In this document: positions 41,005 to 48,963 of the stretch, piece after piece
Position numbering within the stretch: position 1 is the stretch's first letter
How the letters are laid out: each line of letters starts with the position of its first letter
NCBI GenBank assembly: GCA_964560765.1
Contig: CAZLMG010000031.1
Span: 1 to 48,963 of the forward strand
Source: CAZLMG01 sp964560765
GTDB lineage: Bacteria > Bdellovibrionota_B > Oligoflexia > Oligoflexales > CAZLMG01
Length of the DNA stretch: 48,963 bases
Direction of reading: 5' to 3'
Program-made: the position numbers and the translations under genes
The notes under the pieces: model-generated
Databases searched by the model: none
What the model was told of the DNA's origin: nothing
What the model saw: the letters and a program-made list of their open reading frames with translations, nothing else

Positions 41005-42002
41005 CTCGCGGCCCGATTTTGCTGCTGTGACACATACCACAACGCCACGTCTGCCAAACCCTTACGTAGCTGCACTTTATGAGTCCAGCCTAGTGATGTT
41101 AGGACGCCAGAATCTAACCACTTTCTTGGGGTTCCATCCGGCTTACTCGTATCAAAGACCAATCGACCTTGGAAATCGATTGCATTCGCGATCATGTGGC
41201 CAAGATCGCTGATGCTGACTTCGTCACCAGATCCCACATTCACATGCGACCACTGCACATAGTCCGGTCCGCCATGACGACTCAGTTCCGTCTGCTGTTC
41301 GGCGAGTGTGACAATCGCATCCGCGCAGTCGCGCGCGTGCATAAACTCTCGCTTGGCGTTGCCGCTACCCCAGATCGGGAATTCCTTGGCCCCCGCAATT
41401 TTCGCAGCATACATGCGCGCGATTAAACCTGGGATTACATGGCTGTCTTGCGGGTCAAAGTTGTCGCGGGGACCATACAAGTTTGTGGGCATAAAACTCA
41501 GGTACCGCCGTCCATATTGACGATTGATGCTGTTCACAAGCTCCAAGATCGCAATCTTGCCGATGGCGTAGGGGCGATTGGTGAACTCAAGGGGGCCCGT
41601 GCCCAGAGCCGATTCCGCCATGGGCTGAGCGGCATCGCGTGGATAGATGCAGCTGCTGCCGGCAAAGTATAAATTCGGAACGTTGGCTTCGTGACTCGAC
41701 CAGACTAGGTTATGGCCGATCACTAAGTTCTGCTGGATGAAGTCGGCGGGATAGGTGGAGTTGGCGATGATGCCGCCCACGCGCGCCGCGCACACAAAAA
41801 CTGCGTCGGGCCGTTCGCGCTGGATGAAAGTCCGAACGGCTGTTGCGTCGCACAGATCCAGCTGCGAGCGCGTGCGCAGCACAACATTCTTGTAGCCTCG
41901 CCGCCCCAGCTCCTCTAGCAAGTGGGAGCCCAGTAAACCCGTATGACCGGCAATGTAGATTTTCATCTCTTTGCTGAGATTGCGGTGCATCGTTTGACTC
42001 AT
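41001..42002 (-). CDS. fcl: GDP-L-fucose synthase
   Basis: A bifunctional epimerase/reductase giving GDP-L-fucose from GDP-4-keto-6-deoxymannose (cytoplasm). The 333-residue SDR protein shows KIYIAGHTGLLGSHLLEEL (Rossmann), GSSCIYPRDAAQPMAES, the Tyr/Lys pair in RPYAIGKIA, and MPTNLYGPRDNFD. It starts as ATGA over the gmd stop; a later ATG at residue 13 would give the more usual N-terminus. The stop overlaps the end of the convergent glycosyltransferase gene by 4 nt. Confidence 0.94.
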   Translation of the reverse strand: MSQTMHRNLSKEMKIYIAGHTGLLGSHLLEELGRRGYKNVVLRTRSQLDLCDATAVRTFIQRERPDAVFVCAARVGGIIANSTYPADFIQQNLVIGHNLVWSSHEANVPNLYFAGSSCIYPRDAAQPMAESALGTGPLEFTNRPYAIGKIAILELVNSINRQYGRRYLSFMPTNLYGPRDNFDPQDSHVIPGLIARMYAAKIAGAKEFPIWGSGNAKREFMHARDCADAIVTLAEQQTELSRHGGPDYVQWSHVNVGSGDEVSISDLGHMIANAIDFQGRLVFDTSKPDGTPRKWLDSGVLTSLGWTHKVQLRKGLADVALWYVSQQQNRAAS

Positions 42003-43159
42003 GCGGATTTTGGTTCCTGTTGGTTATCCAGTGTCTTCAAAAAACCCAAGAATCCTCCCGGGTGGTGCGCGGCCTCTTCCACTGGCGGCAGCTCGCGGGC
42101 AATGAGCCCGAGGCGTTGCTTGGCTCGATATAAGTCGGCGGCGACCATTTCTTGGGTCATGGTTTCTAGGGATATCTGCGGCTTCCAACCGAGATTTTTC
42201 CGTGCATAGCTAGCATCCCCTTCCAGCCAATCAACTTCGGCCGGGCGGAAGTACGCAGGATCAATGCGGACCAAAACTTTCCCGGTTTGGGCGCAGCGAC
42301 CAATTTCGTCGATTCCCGCGCCGGAGTATTCGAGTGTGATACCGATTTCGCCAAAGGCCATATTCACCAGCTCACGCACGGATGTCGTCCGGCCCGTTGC
42401 TAGAACGAAGTCATCCGGTTTCTTCTGCTGCATCATCTGCCACATGCCGATGACAAAATCGGCTGCGTGGCCCCAGTCGCGCCGCGCCTCGAGATTGCCG
42501 ACGCGCAGGCAGTCCTCGAGCCCAAGAGAAATTCGCGCCACCGAGCGCGTGACCTTGCGGGTGAGAAAGGTTTCCCCACGCAACGGGCTTTCGTGGTTAA
42601 AGAGGATCCCGTTCACTGCGAACATGCCATAGGCTTCGCGATAATTTTTCGTGATCCAATAGGAGTAAAGCTTCGCAACTCCGTATGGACTGCGCGGGTA
42701 GAACGGAGTCTGCTCATTTTGTGGCCGGTGCGGTGTGTTGCCGTAGAGCTCACTGGTGGACGCTTGATAAAACTTAGTGGTCGCGTCCAAGCCTGTGATG
42801 CGCAGGGCTTCGAGAAAGCGCAGCGTGCCCATGGCATCGACGTTGGCCGTATACTCGGGCATATCGAAGCTGACGCGCACGTGGCTTTGGGCCGCTAAGT
42901 TGTAGATCTCGTCGGGCTGAATTTTTTGGACCAGGGCAATGATTGATGAAGTGTCGGTGGCGTCCCCATAGTGCAGAAAGAAGCGGCGATCAGTCATGTG
43001 GGGATCTTGGTAGATATGATCCAGGCGCTTGGTATTGAACTGACTGGAGCGGCGTTTGATGCCGTGCACGACGTAGCCTTTATCCAGCAACAAGTGGGCG
43101 AGGTAGGCGCCATCTTGTCCTGTGATGCCGGAAATGAGTGCGACTTTTGGTTTGGCCAT
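41999..43159 (-). CDS. gmd: GDP-mannose 4,6-dehydratase
   Basis: The 386-residue SDR enzyme converts GDP-mannose to GDP-4-keto-6-deoxymannose. Motifs are ALISGITGQDGAYLAHLL, IYNLAAQSHV, FYQASTSELYG, the RSPYGVAKLYSYW catalytic Tyr/Lys and FNHESPLRGETFLTRKVT. The length is usual, with a slightly longer C-terminus. AGGAC directly precedes the ATG at 43159. It forms an operon with fcl, making GDP-L-fucose. No GDP-mannose synthesis gene is in view. Confidence 0.96.
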   Translation of the reverse strand: MAKPKVALISGITGQDGAYLAHLLLDKGYVVHGIKRRSSQFNTKRLDHIYQDPHMTDRRFFLHYGDATDTSSIIALVQKIQPDEIYNLAAQSHVRVSFDMPEYTANVDAMGTLRFLEALRITGLDATTKFYQASTSELYGNTPHRPQNEQTPFYPRSPYGVAKLYSYWITKNYREAYGMFAVNGILFNHESPLRGETFLTRKVTRSVARISLGLEDCLRVGNLEARRDWGHAADFVIGMWQMMQQKKPDDFVLATGRTTSVRELVNMAFGEIGITLEYSGAGIDEIGRCAQTGKVLVRIDPAYFRPAEVDWLEGDASYARKNLGWKPQISLETMTQEMVAADLYRAKQRLGLIARELPPVEEAAHHPGGFLGFLKTLDNQQEPKSA

Positions 43160-43321
43160 GTCCTGCCCACTGAAAGGTAAATGTTTTGGGGACTTATCGG
43201 CGGAATTTTGCAGACAATGACTCTTTGACCTCAGAAGCTAGCTGGGGTAAAAATGGGCCTTCACAAAGATGCGTCCAAAATCTGAGGGTTTACCCACCCT
43301 TGGCAAAATCATGGCAGAGCA

Positions 43322-44041
43322 TTGAGCAGGGGACATAGACCATTGATCGTAGCTGTAGATGGGCCGGCAGGTTCAGGCAAGAGTAGTCTTTGTTTTCGCA
43401 CCTGCCAGCGCATCGGCTGGACCTATATCAATACGGGGGCTCTTTATCGCGCCGTGGCGATCATCGCCTCACGACGCGGCATGAATCTAGAAGATGAAGA
43501 TGCGGTTTTGGAAGTGGTTGCTGACTTTTCGGGACACATGCGTTGGGAGCCCGAGAGCCAGCAGCTATACTTTGGTGATATGGAACTTTCCGATGATTTG
43601 TACACGGCTGAAGCCGGTGCTGCGGCTAGTTTTGTTGCCAAGATGCCGCGGGTGCGCGATGAACTCTTGCCACTGCAGCGTGAGCTCGCGCTTCGATCGC
43701 CGGTTGGGGCGCTGGTCGATGGTCGTGATATTGGGACCGTTGTTTTTCCCGACGCTGATCTGAAAATATTTATGACCGCATCTCTGAAAGAGCGCGCGCG
43801 ACGCCGCTTGGCTCAGTTTCGCTCGGATCCAAAGGTGCAAATTCCCGACGACGAGGAAGTGCAGCAGGTGGCGGACGAAATTGCCCGACGGGATGCCCAA
43901 GACGCGAGCCGCGGCGCCGCGCCGCTGAAGCGCCCGGAAGATGCGATCGATTTTGATAATTCAGGTATGGGAATCGACGAGGCTGTCGATCGCCTCGTCG
44001 GGTTGCTTCAGTCTCGCGGTCTTCTGGATCACCAACCGTAG
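43322..44041 (+). CDS. cmk: Cytidylate kinase
   Basis: It phosphorylates CMP/dCMP with ATP (cytoplasm). The 239-residue product has Walker A DGPAGSGKSS, TYINTGALYRAVA, the VDGRDIGTVVFPDADLKIFMTAS core and a LID segment ERARRRLAQF. No ATG exists at the N-terminus: TTG at 43322 or TTG at 43343 (with AGGGGA 9 nt upstream) must be used; the longer one is reported and is uncertain. Its last 13 nt overlap the 3' end of glpX on the other strand. Confidence 0.92.
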   Translation: MSRGHRPLIVAVDGPAGSGKSSLCFRTCQRIGWTYINTGALYRAVAIIASRRGMNLEDEDAVLEVVADFSGHMRWEPESQQLYFGDMELSDDLYTAEAGAAASFVAKMPRVRDELLPLQRELALRSPVGALVDGRDIGTVVFPDADLKIFMTASLKERARRRLAQFRSDPKVQIPDDEEVQQVADEIARRDAQDASRGAAPLKRPEDAIDFDNSGMGIDEAVDRLVGLLQSRGLLDHQP

Positions 44042-44988
44042 TTCGGCTTCTTGTCAAAACGATGATGGGCGCGGATCTCTCGAACCGTGCCCGTTTCACT
44101 ACGCATGACAACGGAGTGGGTGAATGCGCCATCGGCCGTATAGCGTACACCTTGCAGATACGAGCCATTGGTCACACCCGTGGCGATGAACATGACATTA
44201 CCCTTGGCCAAGTCGTTGATTGAGTAAACGCGGGCTGGATCCGTGATGCCCATCTTGCGCGCCCGGGCAATCTCGTCGCCATTGCGCCAGTGCAAGATTC
44301 CTTGAAAGTCTCCGCCCAAGCAGCGCATGGCAGCAGCTGCAATGACGCCTTCCGGCGCACCGCCGATCCCCATCAAGACATCGACACCGGACTCTTCCTG
44401 GCAAGTTGCAATCGCTGCGGAAACGTCGCCGTCACCGATCAAGCGCACGCGGGCGCCTGCCTCACGGGCTTCGCGAATGATCTCTTCGTGCCTTGGTCGA
44501 TCAAGGATAACTACCATGAGATCAGCCATATCTTTGCGCGTGGCTTTGGCAATTTCCCTTAGGTTCCAAGAGGGGCTCTTGGTGATATCGATAGCGCCCT
44601 TGGCTGCCGGTCCAACTGCAATTTTTTTCATGTAGGTGTCGGGAGCGTGAAGAAATCCTCCGTGTTCAGCCGCGGCAATGACCGAGATGGCTTCGCTTCG
44701 ACCCTTGGCGGTAATGGATGTGCCCTCAAGAGGATCGACGGCGATATCGATCGAGATACCTTTGCCCGACCCAACCTTTTCGCCAATAAAGAGCATGGGC
44801 GCTTCGTCGCGTTCGCCTTCGCCAATAACGACCGTGCCATCAAACTCGATGGAGTCAAAGGCCTTACGCATGGATTCAACGGCAGCGTGGTCGGCGGCAT
44901 CTTCATTGCCACGTCCGATCCAACGACCGCAGGACAGGGCGGCAGCTTCGGTGACGCGAACAAATTCAAGGGCAAGGTTGCGGTTCAT
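44029..44988 (-). CDS. glpX: Fructose-1,6-bisphosphatase, class II (GlpX)
   Basis: A metal-dependent phosphatase of gluconeogenesis (cytoplasm). The 319-residue product has VVIGEGERDEAPML, AVDPLEGTSITAKG (the DPxxGT metal-site motif), GDGDVSAAIATC, GIGGAPEGVIAAAAMRCLGG and FIATGVTNG, all typical of GlpX. A poor Shine-Dalgarno (AAGG) lies before the ATG. Convergent overlap with cmk. A symmetrical site at 45045-45060 lies upstream. Confidence 0.95.
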   Translation of the reverse strand: MNRNLALEFVRVTEAAALSCGRWIGRGNEDAADHAAVESMRKAFDSIEFDGTVVIGEGERDEAPMLFIGEKVGSGKGISIDIAVDPLEGTSITAKGRSEAISVIAAAEHGGFLHAPDTYMKKIAVGPAAKGAIDITKSPSWNLREIAKATRKDMADLMVVILDRPRHEEIIREAREAGARVRLIGDGDVSAAIATCQEESGVDVLMGIGGAPEGVIAAAAMRCLGGDFQGILHWRNGDEIARARKMGITDPARVYSINDLAKGNVMFIATGVTNGSYLQGVRYTADGAFTHSVVMRSETGTVREIRAHHRFDKKPNYGW

Positions 44989-45044
44989 GTCGAGGGCCTT
45001 TCATGGGAAGTGTCGGTAACGCTTATGAAACTACCGGCTAAATG

Positions 45045-45060
45045 CAACTTGGACAAGTTG
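45045..45060. promoter_or_regulatory. Palindromic operator-like site upstream of glpX
   Basis: CAACTTG and CAAGTTG form a perfect 7-bp inverted repeat around a central GA, lying 57 nt upstream of the glpX start and about 100 nt before the lipoprotein gene at 45157. The size and symmetry fit a dimeric repressor site. No regulator gene is adjacent. Confidence 0.45.
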
Positions 45061-45156
45061 AGTTCGCGCACTGTGCACTGCCCGTGCTGTGGGGGGATTT
45101 GGATCTTTGCCGCCAAAGGCATTTCACTGATGTAACTGATCGTATACACTAGAAAA

Positions 45157-46644
45157 ATGTATATAAACTGGATGCGTATCGTCATGCTGGGACTGATCGG
45201 TGGGATGTTGCCGAGTTGCGCTAGCATTTCCTTGAGCGACCAGATCGTGCCCATCGATACCGAGCCACGCGGTCTGCTGGTGTACCGCGACCGGGATAGT
45301 AAGAAGCCTCTCGGCCGCAGCCCCCTGCTCATCCGCTCGGCTGGCCAAAGCACGGAGACGGTGTATGTGGGCATGCCCAGTGGCCGTCGCGAGGCCATGA
45401 GTCAAGAGTGTAGCGTGCGGTGGCTGCCAGCCGTGGCGGGTAATGCGGTCTTCTCGGCCTTGTTTGGGCCTGTGGGAGTTGGTGTCTTTGGTGTGACCGC
45501 TGCCTGGGATTTCTTAAAAACAGGCAAAGGCTTTGATTGCTCCGAATTCGATCTCAAGAAATTTAGCGTCAAAGGCGAACATAAGAATGTGGATGCTTGC
45601 TTGCGCTACATCGTCGTCCCACCGAGCCACTTTGATGGCGCGTTTTCCGACTATATTGCCACGCAGTGGATGATGCGCGTCAGTGCTCGCAGCGACGAGT
45701 GTATGCGATTTGCAGACTATAACCAAGCGAAGGAGCACTTTCTCTATTTGAACTTGGATCACCAGCAAGAAATCACGGTGCATAAGATCGGGCGGCAGAA
45801 ATCCTTTGAACTAGGTCAGGCGTTGCGGGGCTCTCACTTTGTTTTTTTGAAGATGCAGGAAGACGGTGGCGTGGTGCGAGTCACTCCGCAAGTGTTTGAT
45901 ATCGTCCGACAGAAAGCCATTGCCGATACAGAATTTCAGAAGAACATGACGGTCGATGTACCGGCGGTAACGAAGCTGAAACAGGTGAAGAGTCATCGAC
46001 TGCTGATCCAATCGTTTACGCTCATTCCCAACTCGGTGACGTTCTCGCAGAACAAGTTTGAAATGGAGATGATCGAACAATCAACTTACAAACAGCTGGG
46101 AGATGCAGAAGAAGTCAGGTCACTCCCGACCTATCTATCCAACTGGGGCCTTACATCCATCGACCACCCGCGCGGTTACAACATCTGGGACTATGCATTT
46201 CAGATCTATCCTTCGCTGCATTCAAGCTATCAAGAGCGAAACTATAAGTTCGAGACGAATGAGCTGACGAAGGAAGTGTATCGCTACAATTTGAAGTTTA
46301 TGTTCCTGACAACCATGTTCAATGCGGCCGCAACGGGCCACACACCCGTCGGTGCCTTTCGCATTTCGGTCGGTGCCGGTCTGGCCTATATCAACGCCCG
46401 CGATACTTTTGCCACAACGAATCAAGTGGCGCCACTACTCGGCGTGAATGCATCCTACACGGCGTTTCTCAGTCAAGATGTGTTCTTTTTTAGCGAAGTT
46501 TCGAACTTTAGCGTGCAGGGGGGGAGTAAGTCTGCGCCGATCGACAATGAGTTCTTTCGCTTGATGGACTGGTCGGTGGCGAGTGTGGGGCTCGGATATT
46601 TTGTACCGACGCTGAGGTCGTACGCGAGGGGGGTGATTGATTAG
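45157..46644 (+). CDS. Large putative lipoprotein with PEGA-like N-domain and barrel-like C-terminus
   Basis: The 495-residue protein begins with a signal (MRIVMLGLIGGMLPSC), Cys21 being the lipid site if the first ATG is used; ATG at 45172 also works. Residues of about 30-80 (VPIDTEPRGLLVYRDRDSKKPLGRSPLLIRSAGQ) recall a PEGA-type domain. A Gly/Ala/Val hydrophobic stretch follows (AGNAVFSALFGPVGVGVFGVTAAW), then a mixed domain. The last 100 residues show alternating strands (FRISVGAGLAYINARD; GVNASYTAFLSQDVFFFSEVSNFSV; WSVASVGLGYFVP), like an outer-membrane barrel. No family is assigned. The intergenic region has only a weak TATACA -10. Confidence 0.7.
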   Translation: MYINWMRIVMLGLIGGMLPSCASISLSDQIVPIDTEPRGLLVYRDRDSKKPLGRSPLLIRSAGQSTETVYVGMPSGRREAMSQECSVRWLPAVAGNAVFSALFGPVGVGVFGVTAAWDFLKTGKGFDCSEFDLKKFSVKGEHKNVDACLRYIVVPPSHFDGAFSDYIATQWMMRVSARSDECMRFADYNQAKEHFLYLNLDHQQEITVHKIGRQKSFELGQALRGSHFVFLKMQEDGGVVRVTPQVFDIVRQKAIADTEFQKNMTVDVPAVTKLKQVKSHRLLIQSFTLIPNSVTFSQNKFEMEMIEQSTYKQLGDAEEVRSLPTYLSNWGLTSIDHPRGYNIWDYAFQIYPSLHSSYQERNYKFETNELTKEVYRYNLKFMFLTTMFNAAATGHTPVGAFRISVGAGLAYINARDTFATTNQVAPLLGVNASYTAFLSQDVFFFSEVSNFSVQGGSKSAPIDNEFFRLMDWSVASVGLGYFVPTLRSYARGVID

Positions 46645-46703
46645 CCTAGTCTTCGATTAGGGGAAGTCAGTGTTCATTTCTCAACGAATGTGAAGGCAAG
46701 CCA

Positions 46704-47414
46704 ATGAACTCTCTAAAGCTACTAGTGAAGCGCATTTTGTGGAGCGCTGGATACGACGTTAGCAAGCTTCAGCGATCGGATAATCCGCTGAGAGCTTTTC
46801 ACAATGATGTAATTTTTGACGTAGGTGCAAATGTCGGGCAGTTTGCCATGAAGGCGCGTGCATCTGGGTTCAAGGGCAGAATCGTTTCATTTGAGCCCCT
46901 ATCGTCGGCGCATAGTGAGCTCCAGATGCGCGCTCGGCGAGATCCACAGTGGATCGTTCATGAGCGCGTGGCGGTTGGGGCAGAGTGTGGCGAGAGTGTG
47001 ATACAAATTGCCAAGAACTCAGCTAGCTCCTCTTTACTTGGCATGAACGCGACTCATGAACGAGCTGCGCCAGAGTCTCGATATGTAGGGTCGGAGGTAT
47101 GCAAGGTCATAACAATCGATTCAGTTATGGCAGATTATGCTGCAGACACGGATTCAATCCTTCTTAAGATTGATACGCAAGGCACGGAAGATAAAGTATT
47201 GTTAGGCGCGTCGGAATGTCTGGCGAGAGCGAAAGTTGTGCTTCTGGAGCTGTCATTTGTCGAGCTTTATGACCACCAGGCTCTGGCCGATTGGTACTTT
47301 GCGTTTATGCGAGCAAAGAACTTTGCTCTTTGGGATTTGTCGCCAGTATTGCGGGAGCCGAAGGTGGGACGATTGTTGCAGGTAGACGCGACTTTCTTTC
47401 GGAGCGAACAATGA
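46704..47414 (+). CDS. FkbM family methyltransferase
   Basis: The 236-residue SAM-dependent methyltransferase has motif I DVGANVGQFAMKA, SFEPLSSAHSEL, and SILLKIDTQGTEDKVLLGA (motif with IDTQG...E), typical of FkbM proteins, which often O-methylate sugars in polysaccharide loci. The start ATG has AAGG about 10 nt upstream. The next gene starts by ATGA overlap. Base composition is more AT-rich than the upstream housekeeping genes. Confidence 0.88.
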   Translation: MNSLKLLVKRILWSAGYDVSKLQRSDNPLRAFHNDVIFDVGANVGQFAMKARASGFKGRIVSFEPLSSAHSELQMRARRDPQWIVHERVAVGAECGESVIQIAKNSASSSLLGMNATHERAAPESRYVGSEVCKVITIDSVMADYAADTDSILLKIDTQGTEDKVLLGASECLARAKVVLLELSFVELYDHQALADWYFAFMRAKNFALWDLSPVLREPKVGRLLQVDATFFRSEQ

Positions 47415-48583
47415 GAACTCTGCATTGCGTCGCAGGATTTGGTGCGGAAATGACTGGCGCATTGTACGCTCCGGTCGCCTTATGCAATGCACTTGTTAAG
47501 GAAGGTCATAGCGCAGAAATAGTTGGATTAGGCAATGCGGATTCGCCAGTAGCGGACTGCGTCGTGCAAAGCCCTAATATTGTATTTCACCGGATTCCTG
47601 CAATTGGTTCCAAAAGAATTGGTTACTCAAAGAACCTACTTCCCTGGTTGCGGGCTAATTTGAGTAGATTCGATTTGGTGATCCTGCATTGCATATGGCG
47701 ATCCTTCTCTTTGATTTTGGCCCGCGAAGCTCGAAGGCATTCAATTCCATATATTATCTATCCGCATGGTTCATTGCTTTATACAGACTTGAAAAAGCGT
47801 AGGCTTGCTAAAATTCTTCTTGGTCGACTCTTGATTGGTAGGTTGATCAAAAATTGCGCTGCCATTGTATATGCGTCGACATTTGAAAGAGAGAATTCTC
47901 ATACCTATGGAGGCGTGCCGCAGCAATTTATCGCCGCTATGGTAGTTGAGCGATTCTCAGTACTAGGATCCCGAAAGCGTTTTCGCGAAAATTTTAGCAT
48001 TACTCCTGATGCTCGGGTTCTGCTCTTTTTGGGTCGGCTTGATCCGCAAAAGGGAATTGATAAACTTGTTGGCGCTATGCGCGAAATCAGTCATTTGAGA
48101 AATGACTATGTGTTACTTGTTGCTGGTGGCGGTAACTCCTCATTTGCCATTCAAGCGCGTCAGCGAATTTCGGAATTAGGTCTTTCTGCCAGGTATCTGG
48201 GTATTGTTGGTGAGGAAATGAAGGCAGATGCGCTCGCGGCTGCGGACGCCTTAGTCTCCCCTTCTCGCTACGAGAGTTTTGGTTTGGTTGTTGTCGAGGC
48301 GCTTAGTGCCGGACTACCGGTTTTTCTCTCTGAGACACATCCACTACTCGCCCAGGTTGTGAAGATTGGAGCGGGTTTTTGTTGTGGCTCTAATGCACGG
48401 AGTATTTCAACGTCGCTCTTGGAAGTTTTTGAAGGAGGAGAGAAACTAGAGAGCGCACGGTTAATTGCACCTCAGGCGGCTGAACAATTGTTTTCCAATG
48501 AAAAAATCATAGAAGATCATCTGATGATTTATTCCAAAATCGCACTTGAACGCGGCCACGTTCTGAGCTTGAATCGGAGCTGA
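47411..48583 (+). CDS. Glycosyltransferase family 4 protein
   Basis: The 390-residue GT-B enzyme has an N-terminal acceptor domain (TLHCVAGFGAEMTGALYAPVALCNALVKEGHSAEIVG; ILHCIWRSFSLILAREARR; IIYPHGSLLYTDLKK) and a C-terminal donor domain: VLLFLGRLDPQKGIDKLVGAM, LLVAGGGNSS, and the retaining GT4 ExxxxxxxE motif in SPSRYESFGLVVVEALSAGLPV. The ATG at 47411 overlaps the FkbM stop as ATGA; the open frame upstream is not coding. Likely extends the same glycan that FkbM modifies. AT-rich, next to an IS remnant. Confidence 0.92.
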   Translation: MRTLHCVAGFGAEMTGALYAPVALCNALVKEGHSAEIVGLGNADSPVADCVVQSPNIVFHRIPAIGSKRIGYSKNLLPWLRANLSRFDLVILHCIWRSFSLILAREARRHSIPYIIYPHGSLLYTDLKKRRLAKILLGRLLIGRLIKNCAAIVYASTFERENSHTYGGVPQQFIAAMVVERFSVLGSRKRFRENFSITPDARVLLFLGRLDPQKGIDKLVGAMREISHLRNDYVLLVAGGGNSSFAIQARQRISELGLSARYLGIVGEEMKADALAAADALVSPSRYESFGLVVVEALSAGLPVFLSETHPLLAQVVKIGAGFCCGSNARSISTSLLEVFEGGEKLESARLIAPQAAEQLFSNEKIIEDHLMIYSKIALERGHVLSLNRS

Positions 48584-48627
48584 TTGGACGAATTTTGCAG
48601 TTGGCCTCGTTTCAACCAGATACCTAA

Positions 48628-48941
48628 TTCTGCCGAGCAGGTCGGGTTTGTTCAGATGTTCGTGATGCTAAGGGGAAGTCCTCCTTTGAAAATCGGACGC
48701 TGAGTCAAGAGATGTTTTTGCTGAAATCTCAAGTATCCCGAGAATTTAAAGTTGACACAAATCTGATCAGCAAATGGCTTGAAGAGTTCAGTAGAGCTGG
48801 TGCTGATGCATTTCGTGATAATGGTGGTCTATCGCCATAAGAACAGCGCATCCAAAGTTTGGAGCAAGAAGTCCGACACTTCAAGATGGAGCGAGATAGC
48901 TTAAATGGGCCGCGGCGTTCTTTGCAAACCGCGGACGGTGA
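48628..48941 (+). pseudogene. IS3-family transposase OrfA remnant
   Basis: The open frame from 48628 encodes a helix-turn-helix region ending SREFKVDTNLISKWLEEF and SRAGADAFRDNGGLSP, then a TAA at 48838-48840 where family members have a Glu codon. Reading continues with EQRIQSLEQEVRHFKMERDS, the leucine-zipper region. A one-base deletion near 48900-48906 shifts to the frame encoding KWAAAFFANRGR and a TGA at 48939-48941. Two lesions plus a diverged N-terminus mark it as non-functional. No good start codon is visible. Confidence 0.75.
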
Positions 48942-48963
48942 AGTGCGACTTTGTTCGTGAGCA
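48938..48963 (+). pseudogene. IS3-family transposase OrfB, first codons only
   Basis: A GTG at 48938 overlaps the OrfA TGA as GTGA and starts VKCDFVREH, the usual beginning of an IS3 OrfB integrase. It runs off the window after nine residues, so its integrity is unknown. Confidence 0.55.

Larger units (their letters stand above)
48584..48963 (+). mobile_element. Decayed IS3-family insertion sequence, left part, truncated by the window edge
   Basis: No intact gene follows the glycosyltransferase. The stretch encodes recognisable but broken IS3-type OrfA and the first codons of OrfB. The left inverted repeat could not be identified; the right end lies outside the window. Confidence 0.7.

Noticed and set aside
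44647..45135. Plus-strand ORF of 162 residues opposite glpX
   Set aside because: Mostly antisense to the well-supported glpX; only its last 36 codons are discussed as a separate small candidate.

Overview
The window reads as a chromosomal segment of a Gram-negative bacterium with roughly 50-55 % GC. Ten or so predicted proteins carry lipoprotein-type or secretory signals. The EF-G gene encodes the mitochondrial-EFG1-like type known from spirochaetes, planctomycetes and delta-type proteobacteria. A complete MoxR-Bat operon is also present. Together these suggest a Bdellovibrionota/Oligoflexia-like or other former deltaproteobacterial lineage. That placement is an inference; no rRNA or tRNA gene is visible to settle it.

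Layout. 1-650: broken tyrosine recombinase and a terminator. 653-2801: groES-groEL behind a sigma70-like promoter, without a CIRCE element. 2850-7289: a TPR membrane protein divergent from a DUF547 exported protein, a VOC dioxygenase-like/P-loop kinase-like pair, and a Cys-rich lipoprotein. 7595-17206: eight genes in one operon (moxR, DUF58, DUF4381-like, batA, batBC fusion, batD, batE, an unknown membrane protein), every junction overlapping by 1-4 nt, then a predicted outer-membrane protein. 17247-23037: exported proteins of unknown function around pyrE. 23185-25281: fusA with its own promoter and terminator. 25483-33587: envelope genes, comprising a HEAT-like membrane protein, a pentapeptide-repeat/HExxH lipoprotein, a membrane-anchored partner, a subtilase lipoprotein, a Gly/Tyr/Asn-rich lipoprotein behind a near-consensus promoter, signal peptidase I, and a c-type cytochrome lipoprotein with Q/N-rich flanks. 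33667-37721: FmdB-like zinc ribbon, HU/IHF protein, accA, hicAB, aroA. 37721-48583: surface polysaccharide genes (wecB, initiating sugar transferase, two GT4-type glycosyltransferases, gmd-fcl for GDP-L-fucose, FkbM methyltransferase) interspersed with cmk, glpX and a large lipoprotein. 48584-48963: decayed IS3-family element running off the window.

How the genes fit together. Housekeeping genes (groESL, pyrE, fusA, accA, aroA, cmk, glpX, lepB) are spread among envelope genes. The Bat operon is a MoxR AAA+/von Willebrand A system thought to act in the periplasm or at the inner membrane. wecB, the sugar transferase, gmd, fcl and the glycosyltransferases would make and assemble a fucose-containing and N-acetylmannosamine-containing glycan. 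The 27-34 kb block, with two different protease-like lipoproteins beside a fibre-like lipoprotein and a cytochrome lipoprotein, is the least conventional part and the best place to look for something undescribed. No CRISPR array, tRNA, rRNA or recognisable riboswitch was seen.
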